Shown: piece by piece, positions 57,160 to 64,000 of the stretch | Position numbering within the stretch: the first letter of the stretch is position 1 | Layout of the letters: each line of letters begins with the position of its first letter | Assembly (NCBI RefSeq): GCF_003312425.1 | Contig: NZ_QNUX01000011.1 | Span: 62,001 to 126,000, forward strand | Reading direction: 5' to 3' | Source of the DNA: Flavobacterium psychrolimnae | GTDB taxonomy: Bacteria; Bacteroidota; Bacteroidia; Flavobacteriales; Flavobacteriaceae | DNA length: 64,000 bases | Made by a program: the position numbers and the translations under genes | The notes under the pieces: generated by a model | Told to the model about the DNA's origin: nothing | Databases searched by the model: none | Seen by the model: the letters and a program-made list of their open reading frames with translations, nothing else

Positions 57160-58098
57160 ATGAAGATTGAATCACAAATAGAGAAAATTTCTAGTTTTCA
57201 GCACCTGGAACTGCTGGCTAATCAAGTTGTGGAAGGTTTTATTTCAGGAATGCACAAAAGCCCGTTTCATGGCTTTTCGGCTGAATTTGCTGAACATAAA
57301 GTGTATAATGTTGGCGAAAGCACCAAGCATATTGATTGGAAGCTGTTTGCCAAAACGGATCGTTTGTTTACAAAACGCTTTGAGGAAGAGACGAATTTGC
57401 GTTGTCATATCATTATAGATAATTCGTCATCGATGCATTATCCAAAACTAAAAGACAATCAGAACTTTTTTGAGAATAAGATTGGGTTTTCAGTATTGGC
57501 TTCGGCGGTTTTAATGAATCTTTTGAAGAAACAACGCGATGCTGTGGGTCTAAGTGTGTTTTCGGATAGATACGAGTCCTATGCGCCCGAAAAAGGTAGT
57601 GATCGTCATCACCGAATGATTTTGAATACACTCGAAGGCTTGCTTGTGAAGTCTCCTGTTGAAAAAAAGACAGACACAGTTACTTTCCTGCATCAAATAG
57701 CGGAGAAAATCCACCGTCGTTCGATGATCATCTTATTTACGGATATGTTTCAGTCCGGTTCAGAATCATCGGGAGAAGAAGCACTCTTTAATGCGCTGCA
57801 ACATTTGAAACACAACAAGCATAAAGTAGTCCTGTTTCACGTTGTTGATAAGAAAACGGAGTTAAATTTTGACTTTGATAATGCTCCAAGGAAGTTTATT
57901 GATGTGGAAACCGGAGAAGAAGTAGCTGTTTTTGCAGATAATGTAAAGGAAGAATACGAAAAAGAGATAGAAAGTTACTTCAACAAGTTAGCTTTAACCT
58001 GCGCTCAGAATAGAATTAAGTATATTCCGGTGAGTGTGGATGAAAGTTTTGAAAAAATTTTAATGACATACTTGGTTGAAAAACAAAACTTTGGATAA
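57160..58098 (+). CDS. DUF58 protein (von Willebrand-like)
   Basis: 312 residues. The DUF58 block HKVYNVGESTKHIDWKLFAKT and the metal-site motif IIIDNSSSMHYP (DxSxS). Such proteins usually partner MoxR ATPases; none is adjacent here. Cytoplasmic by sequence. Confidence 0.9.
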   Translation: MKIESQIEKISSFQHLELLANQVVEGFISGMHKSPFHGFSAEFAEHKVYNVGESTKHIDWKLFAKTDRLFTKRFEEETNLRCHIIIDNSSSMHYPKLKDNQNFFENKIGFSVLASAVLMNLLKKQRDAVGLSVFSDRYESYAPEKGSDRHHRMILNTLEGLLVKSPVEKKTDTVTFLHQIAEKIHRRSMIILFTDMFQSGSESSGEEALFNALQHLKHNKHKVVLFHVVDKKTELNFDFDNAPRKFIDVETGEEVAVFADNVKEEYEKEIESYFNKLALTCAQNRIKYIPVSVDESFEKILMTYLVEKQNFG

Positions 58099-58136
58099 TA
58101 AGGCGAAAATTTATCAATTATTTTTTCAAAAAACGC

Positions 58137-58166
58137 TTGCGTAAACGGAAATCTATTGTATCTTTG
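58137..58166 (+). promoter_or_regulatory. Promoter for tRNA-Asp
   Basis: TTG 58137-58139, 19 bases, TATCTTTG 58159-58166, 18 bases before the tRNA. Exact consensus match. Confidence 0.75.
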
Positions 58167-58184
58167 CCACCGCAATAACGCAGA

Positions 58185-58258
58185 GGTTTGGTAGTTCAGT
58201 TGGTTAGAATACATGCCTGTCACGCATGGGGTCGCGGGTTCGAGTCCCGTCCAGACCG
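58185..58258 (+). tRNA. tRNA-Asp (GTC), first copy
   Basis: 74 nt. Acceptor stem 58185-58191 with 58251-58257, anticodon stem CATGC/GCATG, anticodon GTC at 58219-58221, T-loop TTCGAGT. CCA is not encoded (CAA follows). Followed by a terminator at 58270-58297. Confidence 0.95.
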
Positions 58259-58269
58259 CAATATTGGGG

Positions 58270-58297
58270 AAAGCCTTTCGTAACAGAAAGGCTTTTT
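58270..58297 (+). terminator. Terminator after the first tRNA-Asp
   Basis: 10-bp stem (58270-58279 with 58286-58295), 6-base loop, T-run. Confidence 0.85.
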
Positions 58298-58377
58298 TGC
58301 CCCATAAGGTTTTTAACGTTAGTTGTGTTGTTTGCTACGAATTTGTAACTCGTAGCGGGTTTAGTAGTTAGACCAAT

Positions 58378-58410
58378 GAAAAGCTTTCCACTTTTGTGGA
58401 TAGCTTTTTT
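58378..58410 (+). terminator. Second terminator-like hairpin ahead of the tRNA-like array
   Basis: Imperfect stem AAAAGCT..CCAC with GTGG..AGCTTTTTT, T-run. Isolates the array from the first tRNA. Confidence 0.55.
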
Positions 58411-58427
58411 GATTTAAAAAGAAAGCA

Positions 58428-58507
58428 GGTTTGGTAGTTCAGTTGGTTAGAATAGATGCCTGTCATCTCGTTTTTTGGGACGAGACGGGTTCGATTCAAG
58501 AACTGTG
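58428..58507 (+). pseudogene. Hybrid tRNA-Asp-like copy 1
   Basis: The 5' half (D-arm and anticodon GTC) matches tRNA-Asp with a single change; after the anticodon the 3' half is replaced by a TCTCGT...ACGAGA hairpin and GGGTTCGATTC, and the acceptor 3' strand is broken. Not a normal tRNA. Confidence 0.8.
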
Positions 58508-58540
58508 TTAAAGAATTAGAAAGTTATAGATTAAAATACT

Positions 58541-58620
58541 GGTTTGTTAGTTCAGTTGGTTAGAATACATGCCTGTCATCTCGTCTTTTGTGACGAGACG
58601 GGTTCGATTCCAGAACTGGG
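58541..58620 (+). pseudogene. Hybrid tRNA-Asp-like copy 2
   Basis: Same layout as copy 1, 113 bases on; 5' half identical to tRNA-Asp except GGTTTGT at the start. Confidence 0.8.
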
Positions 58621-58653
58621 TTTAAGAATTAGAATGTTATAAATTAAAATACT

Positions 58654-58733
58654 GATTTGGTAGTTCAGTTGGTTAGAATACATGCCTGTCATCTCGTCTT
58701 TTGGGACGAGACGGGTTCGATTCAAGAACTGGG
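58654..58733 (+). pseudogene. Hybrid tRNA-Asp-like copy 3
   Basis: Same layout, 113 bases on; starts GATTTGG. The TCTCGTC...GACGAGA hairpin is kept. Confidence 0.8.
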
Positions 58734-58766
58734 TTTAAGAATTAGAATGTTATAGATTAAAATACT

Positions 58767-58840
58767 GGTTTGGTAGTTCAGTTGGTTAGAATACATGCCT
58801 GTCACGCATGGGGTCGCGGGTTCGAGTCCCGTCCAGACCG
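58767..58840 (+). tRNA. tRNA-Asp (GTC), second copy
   Basis: Identical to the first over 74 nt, anticodon GTC at 58801-58803. Here CCA is encoded at 58841-58843, unlike the first copy. Followed by a terminator. Confidence 0.95.
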
Positions 58841-58849
58841 CCAGTAATA

Positions 58850-58881
58850 AAAAAGCTTTTCGTAATAGAAAAGCTTTTTTT
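58850..58881 (+). terminator. Terminator after the second tRNA-Asp
   Basis: About 12-bp stem (58850-58861 with 58868-58879), loop GTAATA, T-run. A near copy is at 59232-59264. Confidence 0.85.
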
Positions 58882-58910
58882 GTTTTTGTAAAATCTAAAT
58901 AGTAGTCGAT

Positions 58911-59159
58911 ATGTATTTTGTTTACATCATAAAAAATCATCAAGGATTATTTTATAAAGGATTTACTCAAAATCTTGATAAGCGTATTTTTGAACACAAT
59001 AATGATTTAAGCCGATACACGTCTGGAAAAAGTCCATGGATTTTGGTTTATTTCAAAGAATTTGAAACAAAAACGGAAGCATTAAAAGAAGAATTACGAT
59101 TAAAAAAACTTAATGTTTCTTCCATAGAAAGATTAGTAAGTAATTTTCAGATTGAGTAG
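58911..59159 (+). CDS. Small GIY-YIG nuclease
   Basis: 82 residues, the single-domain UPF0213/YhbQ-like type. GIY-YIG core appears as YFVYIIKN...FYKGFTQNLDKRIFEHNN with the catalytic Arg in KRIFEH and the Glu in KTEALKEELRLKK. It sits between a tRNA-Asp and a 5'-truncated hybrid tRNA-like copy, with similar terminators on both sides. It could be a selfish or tRNA-linked nuclease. Confidence 0.88.
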   Translation: MYFVYIIKNHQGLFYKGFTQNLDKRIFEHNNDLSRYTSGKSPWILVYFKEFETKTEALKEELRLKKLNVSSIERLVSNFQIE

Positions 59160-59164
59160 CACAA

Positions 59165-59228
59165 ATGCCCTATCTCGTCCTAAGGTATGAGACGGTTTCG
59201 AGTCCTCTCGTTCCAAAAACGAGACCAG
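59165..59228 (+). pseudogene. 5'-truncated hybrid tRNA-like remnant
   Basis: Matches the 3' two-thirds of the hybrid copies (ATGCC...ATCTCGTC...GAGACGGTTTCGA.TC) but lacks their first ~30 bases; then another TCTCGT...ACGAGA hairpin and CCAG. The GIY-YIG stop is six bases upstream. Confidence 0.65.
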
Positions 59229-59231
59229 TAA

Positions 59232-59264
59232 AAAAAAGCTTTTCTGTTAAGAAAAGCTTTTTTT
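59232..59264 (+). terminator. Terminator after the GIY-YIG gene
   Basis: 13-bp stem (59232-59244 with 59251-59263), loop TGTTAA; stem sequence same as the terminator at 58850. Confidence 0.85.
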
Positions 59265-59284
59265 TGTTTTAGTATGTTTATAAA

Positions 59285-59785
59285 TTAAAATAACTTGGAT
59301 TTATATTGCCAAACAATCCATATAAACAATCCCAAATACATAACGCAAATCACAAACTTCATGAAACTTGAAGCCAGAAACCCCACAAAGGAACCTGCAG
59401 CTGCTTTCAAAGCTCTATTGTGGTCATTAAAATCATAAATAAGTTCACCTATCAATGCACCAAGAAACGGTCCTATAAGGAAACCAAATGGTATTGGAGC
59501 AAGAATCCCAATGACCAAACCGATGTTTGTTCCCCAAATACCATACGAGCTACCGCCAAATCTCTTAGTTCCCTTTGCCGGAATCACATAATCCAAAACG
59601 GAAATAACAATTGTAATAAATAAAGCAATCCCTAGAACCCAATAGTTAGCCGGAACCGCCTTCGTGAAATAAAGTAATGCCAGCCCAACCCAACTCACAC
59701 TTGGCCCTGGTAAAACCGGTAAAAAACTGCCAATTAAGCCTGTAATGATGCACGCGAAACCTAGAATTAAAAGTAAGATATCCAT
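59285..59785 (-). CDS. DUF456 membrane protein
   Basis: 166 residues, about five helices. GLIGSFLPVLPGPSVSWVGL, GSSYGIWGTNIGLVIGI and GPFLGALIGEL are the DUF456 Gly/Pro-rich blocks. Function unknown. Confidence 0.85.
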   Translation of the reverse strand: MDILLLILGFACIITGLIGSFLPVLPGPSVSWVGLALLYFTKAVPANYWVLGIALFITIVISVLDYVIPAKGTKRFGGSSYGIWGTNIGLVIGILAPIPFGFLIGPFLGALIGELIYDFNDHNRALKAAAGSFVGFLASSFMKFVICVMYLGLFIWIVWQYKSKLF

Positions 59786-59836
59786 AAATTTATTTTTAGT
59801 AATTTTGAAAACACAAAAGCAACCTGTATTTAGCTA

Positions 59837-60226
59837 ATGAACAGAATTAAATTGATACAATTATTTTCAGTAATGCTCTTCTTTACTCTTTCTTTCTGGA
59901 CGGTAAACGCTCAAGAGAAAACAGTAAGCGTTAATGATATGCTTTTGAAAGAGACCATTTACAATGAAAACAGAGTAAAAGTATTGAATTTTTCTTTGAA
60001 AGAGTTTGATGCCCTTTTTTTTGAATTTTTCGATAGAAAATCAGAACCAAATTTAGTTTTAACAAAGGAGGAATTCTATAAATATACGATTCAAATTGCT
60101 ATTTTTTCAGATCGATTGGCAGCTTTGTATCCGGATCAAAAAGAAATTGCTGCCGAAAGTAAAAAGAAATGGTTTGCTGAAAACTACGAAGATTATTTAC
60201 TTTCGAAAGCATCTCAAAAAAAATAA
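59837..60226 (+). CDS. Exported small protein, unknown
   Basis: 129 residues. Signal peptide ending FWTVNAQ, then a helical, charged domain (KEFDALFFEFFDRKSEPNLVLTKEEFY). Not recognised. Shares direction and tight spacing with the next two genes. Confidence 0.6.
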   Translation: MNRIKLIQLFSVMLFFTLSFWTVNAQEKTVSVNDMLLKETIYNENRVKVLNFSLKEFDALFFEFFDRKSEPNLVLTKEEFYKYTIQIAIFSDRLAALYPDQKEIAAESKKKWFAENYEDYLLSKASQKK

Positions 60227-60268
60227 TTGTATTTTTATAGAATATTAGTCCAATTCAAAAACAAAACC

Positions 60269-60745
60269 TTGAAGCAGTATTACTTCTTTTTAGTATTTAT
60301 ATTTTTTAATTCCTGTCAATACTTTGACAAGCAAATTCCTTCCGAAAAGGAATTGTTGCAAAAGGAACTGAAATCCATCAACTGGAAAGAAGTCGATGAA
60401 TACCCATCGGTAGTGGATTGTGAAAAAATAGATGATAAAAAGCAACGCCAACACTGTTTTTTCGAAGTTTTAACGATGCTTATTCAAGAAAAATTGAGTG
60501 TTGATACACTGTCTATTCTCTATCCGGAACTAGATACCATTGAAGTCAAGGTAACTGTTTTTCCAAATGCAACTCTGCAATTTGAGCCTCAATTCCCCAA
60601 AGATTCGGTTGCTTATGATACAATAAAAATTGACAGTATTCTGAAAGCCCGTTTGGTTAATTTCCCAAAAATTAATCCAGCGATTAAGCGCGGTATTCCA
60701 GTAAAAACACAATTTATTCTTCCGGTAATTCTAAAAGTAGAGTAA
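60269..60745 (+). CDS. Lipoprotein with TonB-C-like domain
   Basis: 158 residues from TTG 60269, chosen because it opens a lipoprotein signal (KQYYFFLVFIFFNSCQ); no ATG is available and the open frame reaches TTG 60227. The C-terminal part (IEVKVTVFPNATL through RGIPVKTQFILPVILKVE) resembles the TonB C-terminal fold. Three bases before the DUF4184 gene. Confidence 0.6.
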   Translation: MKQYYFFLVFIFFNSCQYFDKQIPSEKELLQKELKSINWKEVDEYPSVVDCEKIDDKKQRQHCFFEVLTMLIQEKLSVDTLSILYPELDTIEVKVTVFPNATLQFEPQFPKDSVAYDTIKIDSILKARLVNFPKINPAIKRGIPVKTQFILPVILKVE

Positions 60746-60748
60746 GTA

Positions 60749-61462
60749 ATGCCATTTACATTTTCACATCCAGCCATACTTTTACCATTTTTAAAAAATA
60801 AAAAATTGTCAGCTACTGCTATGATAGTTGGCTCAATGTCTCCTGATTTTGAATATTTTTTCCGAATGAAAATGCAAAGCGAAATCAGTCATACGCTTTC
60901 AGGTATATTTCTAATCGATTTTCCTCTGGGTTTTATAGTTATGTTTGCTTTTCATGAAATTATAAAACGTCCTCTTATAGAAAATTCGCCTCCTTTTCTT
61001 CAAAATAGGTTACAGGAATTAAAAGAATTCAATTGGATAGTTTATTTTAAAACTGCTGTTTTTGCAGTTTTGATATCCTTTTTTTTAGGAGCTGTTTCAC
61101 ATATAGTATGGGATTCAATGACGCATTGGGATGGTTATATAGTACAGCGATTTTCTTTTTTTAATCTAGAATTATTTTCAATTCCTTTTTATAAAATTGC
61201 TCAGCATTTAAGTTCGATAATTGGCTTGGGGTGGATTTTATTTTATGTTTATAAACTTCCAGAAAAAAATGAAAACAGTAAAATAGTTGATTTTAATTAT
61301 TGGTCTTTGTCTATTTTTTTTACAGTAGTTTTTATTGCTATTCGATTTTATTTTGGAACAGAGTTGGAGAAAATAGGAAATACTATTGTGAGTATTATTT
61401 CTCCCATGATACTCGCAATTACTCTGACAGGATTGATTTTTAGAAATAAAAAAACTATTTAG
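60749..61462 (+). CDS. DUF4184 membrane protein
   Basis: 237 residues, about six helices. MPFTFSHPAILLPFL and GSMSPDFEYF with GAVSHIVWDSMTHWDG are the DUF4184 blocks; the His/Asp residues resemble metal-dependent membrane hydrolases (YdjM-like). Its 3' end overlaps the convergent glycosyltransferase gene by eight bases. Confidence 0.82.
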   Translation: MPFTFSHPAILLPFLKNKKLSATAMIVGSMSPDFEYFFRMKMQSEISHTLSGIFLIDFPLGFIVMFAFHEIIKRPLIENSPPFLQNRLQELKEFNWIVYFKTAVFAVLISFFLGAVSHIVWDSMTHWDGYIVQRFSFFNLELFSIPFYKIAQHLSSIIGLGWILFYVYKLPEKNENSKIVDFNYWSLSIFFTVVFIAIRFYFGTELEKIGNTIVSIISPMILAITLTGLIFRNKKTI

Positions 61463-62564
61463 TAAAGCTTCTCCCTTTCCACTCGTATTTTCCAAACAAA
61501 GAATACAAAGCTACGCTCGTGCTAAAAAAAGGATAAAACAAACTACTCAAAATCAAATATTGTACTTTGGTCTTGGTTAAAAATTGATTGGTTTTGTAAA
61601 TCAAAACAGTATCAACTGAAAATTTTAAAGTAAATACTAAAAAGACATTCTGAAAACTAGTTAAATCCAAGATCCAAGAACCAAGAATTAAGAGCCAACT
61701 CAGATTCCCAGCAAAAACTAACAATCCCAATCCTTTTCCGAAACTACTTTGATACGAACTCGTTTTTGAGGCCCAGCGAACGCGTTGGTAAAATAATGAT
61801 CTCCAATCGTTCATTGGTTTGGTTATGACAATATTATTCTCAGATTTTAGATAATGCACTTCTTCAGGGGATTTTGCAATTGCATTTTGCAACAAGAAAA
61901 CATCATCTCCGCTGACAATTCCAGCGTTTCCTTCGAAACCATTCAGCTCCTGAAAAAAGGATTTGGTATACGCAAAGTTGGCGCCATTACACATAAATCC
62001 TTTTTTAATACCAAAACTGCCTATAGTCGCTCCTTGTAAACTGGTCAAATCCAATTGCTGGAAATGATGTAAAAAAGAATTACCACAATCATATGTAACC
62101 GCTCCGGCAATCATCGCAACATCATGAAGCTGAATGTAATTGTCTAATGTTAATAACCAGTTTGCATTGACTACACAATCGGCATCGGTGGTGATAATCC
62201 AGTCCGTAGTTACCATTTGCATCGCAGTTACAATCGCATCTTTCTTGGGAGAATTGGAAACCCGAATGTTATTTATGACCGAAACTTTAAACTTTAAATT
62301 TGGAACTTCAAACGATTCTTTAGATTCATCGTCGACCAAAATCACTTCGAACAATTCCATCGGATAATTCAACTTTGATAAACTTGCTAGTAAAATAGGC
62401 AGATTTTCGGCTTCATTCCGGAAAGGAACAATAATGGAGAATTTTGTTTTTGGCGTTAAGCCGGTATATTCAATTGTATTCACTTTGGTAAAACCATAAA
62501 TCAGTACAATTATCGCCAAACAATACATGAAGATTATGATGTATAAAACAATGGTAATCATCAT
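61455..62564 (-). CDS. Family 2 glycosyltransferase
   Basis: 369 residues. N-terminal helix, GT-A fold with FSIIVPFRNEAENLP, VILVDDES and TTDADCVVN (DxD), C-terminal helices. Uses a nucleotide sugar at the inner membrane. Three bases after the flippase-like gene, so one operon, perhaps envelope glycolipid. Confidence 0.88.
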   Translation of the reverse strand: MMITIVLYIIIFMYCLAIIVLIYGFTKVNTIEYTGLTPKTKFSIIVPFRNEAENLPILLASLSKLNYPMELFEVILVDDESKESFEVPNLKFKVSVINNIRVSNSPKKDAIVTAMQMVTTDWIITTDADCVVNANWLLTLDNYIQLHDVAMIAGAVTYDCGNSFLHHFQQLDLTSLQGATIGSFGIKKGFMCNGANFAYTKSFFQELNGFEGNAGIVSGDDVFLLQNAIAKSPEEVHYLKSENNIVITKPMNDWRSLFYQRVRWASKTSSYQSSFGKGLGLLVFAGNLSWLLILGSWILDLTSFQNVFLVFTLKFSVDTVLIYKTNQFLTKTKVQYLILSSLFYPFFSTSVALYSLFGKYEWKGRSFTK

Positions 62565-62567
62565 CTT

Positions 62568-63530
62568 TTATTGCGTTTTGTCTCCTTCTACTTTGGAGAG
62601 AATTTTAAAATTCAATACATAATAAGTGCCAATTATCACCGGTAAAACCACATTCAAAAACCACATTAAAGTCGAAATGAAAATCACAATCCATTCGTTA
62701 ACGCCTAAAATCCCAAAGAAATAAACGGCGACACTTCCTTTTACGGCAAAGTCCAAAAACTGAAAAGTAGGCAAGGAAGACGCTAAAAAGTAAACTAATG
62801 AAATAGTAGCAATCAATGTAAAATAAGGTAAATCAACATCAAAAGCCAGAAACAAAAAGTAATATTGGTGCGAAAAAACCAGATAACGACAAATGCCTAA
62901 AAAGATATTTTTTTGATGAATATGTTTTGGGATTTCATTAATCCTATGAATCAGTTTTTCGATCGAATAGCCTTTGATAGTAATTTTTTTGACTGAAAAT
63001 AAAACAATGAAAAGTAGTATTAGAAATCCAAAAAGCAGCGCTACCGTCTTTGTAGTAATCACATTGTACTGCGCATTGAAATATAACAACCCAAAAATCC
63101 CAAAAATAACAGTCAATATCATTTGGATTCCGTTGCAAATCAGGTTCAAGAAAATCACTTTTTTAGTGTTTGCTTTGTTAAAAAATAATGCTTTCCCGGC
63201 ATATTCTCCAACTCCATTAGGCGTGAAAAGTCCCGCGGTTAATGCGCCAAGAACTTGTTTGGTTGCATCTCCCAAAGAGATTTTATGGATAAATTCTACT
63301 AAGTTTTGCCATTTCAATATTTCAAAAAACCGATTCAGAACACTCAATAACAAAATAAAGGCGATTCCACCAATAGATTGATTTTTTTGGAATAAAACAA
63401 TGAATTTCTGCCAATCGAGTTTATCGTTATTGGCCAATTGATTGTAAATAAAATAAAACGCACCGCCCACAATCAAAAGTTTGATTAGAAGTACGAGGAA
63501 TTGCTTAGTTTTGTGTGGAATTGTAATCAT
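62568..63530 (-). CDS. LPG synthase TM-region / UPF0104 family membrane protein
   Basis: 320 residues from ATG 63530; a TTG at 63560 would add ten residues and overlap ruvC. About eight helices with [16 protein letters not shown] and [23 protein letters not shown], typical of the AglD/MprF-type family. Probably moves or makes a membrane lipid with the downstream glycosyltransferase. Confidence 0.82.
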   Translation of the reverse strand: MITIPHKTKQFLVLLIKLLIVGGAFYFIYNQLANNDKLDWQKFIVLFQKNQSIGGIAFILLLSVLNRFFEILKWQNLVEFIHKISLGDATKQVLGALTAGLFTPNGVGEYAGKALFFNKANTKKVIFLNLICNGIQMILTVIFGIFGLLYFNAQYNVITTKTVALLFGFLILLFIVLFSVKKITIKGYSIEKLIHRINEIPKHIHQKNIFLGICRYLVFSHQYYFLFLAFDVDLPYFTLIATISLVYFLASSLPTFQFLDFAVKGSVAVYFFGILGVNEWIVIFISTLMWFLNVVLPVIIGTYYVLNFKILSKVEGDKTQ

Positions 63531-63553
63531 TACTGCAAAATAACAAATTAAAA

Positions 63554-64000
63554 TTGGCAAACGAACGCATCATATTAGGAATTGACCCCGGAACAACGAT
63601 TATGGGTTTTGGATTGATAAAAATTGTCAACAAAAAAATGGAATTTTTGCAATTGAATGAACTGCAATTGTCCAAATACGACAATCATTATCAAAAACTA
63701 AAAATTATTTTTGAGCGTACGATTGAGTTAATCGATACACACAATCCGGATGAAATTGCGATTGAAGCCCCTTTTTTTGGTAAAAACGTACAGTCGATGT
63801 TGAAGTTAGGACGTGCGCAAGGCGTGGCAATGGCTGCGGGACTTTCGAGAGATATCCCGATTACGGAATACGAACCAAAGAAAATAAAAATGGCGATTAC
63901 CGGAAATGGAAACGCCAGCAAAGAACAAGTTGCCAAAATGCTTCAGCAACTTTTGGGATTGAAGGAATTGCCTAAAAATCTCGATTCCACCGATGGATTG
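63554..64000 (+). CDS. ruvC: Crossover junction endodeoxyribonuclease RuvC (3' end cut off)
   Basis: 149 codons visible, open to the window edge. Start is TTG 63554 ([20 protein letters not shown]). Catalytic Asp in GIDPGTT, Glu in [11 protein letters not shown], and [24 protein letters not shown] block (here [13 protein letters not shown]) identify RuvC, the Holliday-junction resolvase. Divergent from the flippase-like gene with only 23 bases between the starts. Confidence 0.95.
   Translation, partial: MANERIILGIDPGTTIMGFGLIKIVNKKMEFLQLNELQLSKYDNHYQKLKIIFERTIELIDTHNPDEIAIEAPFFGKNVQSMLKLGRAQGVAMAAGLSRDIPITEYEPKKIKMAITGNGNASKEQVAKMLQQLLGLKELPKNLDSTDGL

Larger units (their letters stand above)
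58428..58840 (+). repeat. Tandem array, exact 113-bp period
   Basis: Repeats start at 58428, 58541, 58654 and 58767; the last is a full tRNA-Asp. Spacers between copies are also alike (AGAATTAGAA..TTATA.ATTAAAATACTG). Confidence 0.9.

Noticed and set aside
58428..58840. CRISPR-like array because of regular spacing
   Set aside because: The 113-bp units are alike throughout, including spacers, and contain tRNA sequence; there are no unique spacers and no cas genes.

Overview
The window reads as chromosomal DNA of a Flavobacterium-like member of the Bacteroidota. The evidence is AT-rich sequence, promoters of the type TTG-N19-TAnnTTTG (asd, tRNA-Asp), a fused MurF-alanine racemase, a DnaE that carries its own N-terminal proofreading exonuclease, a PorT-type barrel, a carboxypeptidase-regulatory-domain TonB receptor, and a leuC-leuD-leuA-like-leuB order typical of the group. 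I assign it by recognition only. No rRNA operon, CRISPR array, prophage or integrase is visible.

Layout. 1-5.7 kb: end of a beta-barrel gene, a membrane protein, murF-alr, mscL and asd. 5.7-8.5 kb: a small His/Cys-rich protein and a ZnuD-like TonB receptor, probably for metal (zinc) uptake. 8.6-16.3 kb: the first accessory-looking stretch, with a DUF1016 nuclease, an S9A prolyl oligopeptidase and a tight Nudix / PLD-helicase-DUF3427 / small acidic protein operon, with several dispersed repeats between them. 16.4-26 kb: hibernation factor, two paralogous L,D-transpeptidases, AsmA-like protein, NTF2-like lipoprotein, M13 peptidase. 26-30 kb: trmB, LysE-type exporter, alkyltransferase-like protein, then an Fe-S module (mrp/apbC, NifU C-terminal domain, 2Fe-2S ferredoxin).

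30.0-36.2 kb is the most striking region: seven tightly packed or overlapping genes (AdoMet decarboxylase, DUF4178, a one-helix protein, DUF350, membrane-bound spermidine-synthase-like enzyme, Tat-signal FAD oxidoreductase, His-containing multi-pass membrane protein). They sit between two exact 59-bp direct repeats that are the 3' end of the ferredoxin gene. This looks like a discrete 6.3-kb insertion whose arrival duplicated the end of the target gene. It encodes what appears to be a membrane-linked polyamine-type pathway of unknown product.

36.3-50 kb: metallophosphoesterase, SGNH lipoprotein, DUF3050, glutaryl-CoA-dehydrogenase-like enzyme, thioredoxin-fold protein, trmN6, rimM-rpsP, RRM protein and the leucine operon. 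50.7-58.1 kb: dnaE, a barrel protein, thioredoxin and a DUF58 protein. 58.2-59.3 kb: two intact tRNA-Asp(GTC) genes bracketing three hybrid tRNA-like copies on an exact 113-bp period, followed by a small GIY-YIG nuclease gene lodged beside a truncated fourth hybrid copy. 59.3-64 kb: DUF456, two small envelope proteins, DUF4184, a glycosyltransferase, an LPG-synthase/flippase-like protein, and the start of ruvC, which runs off the window.
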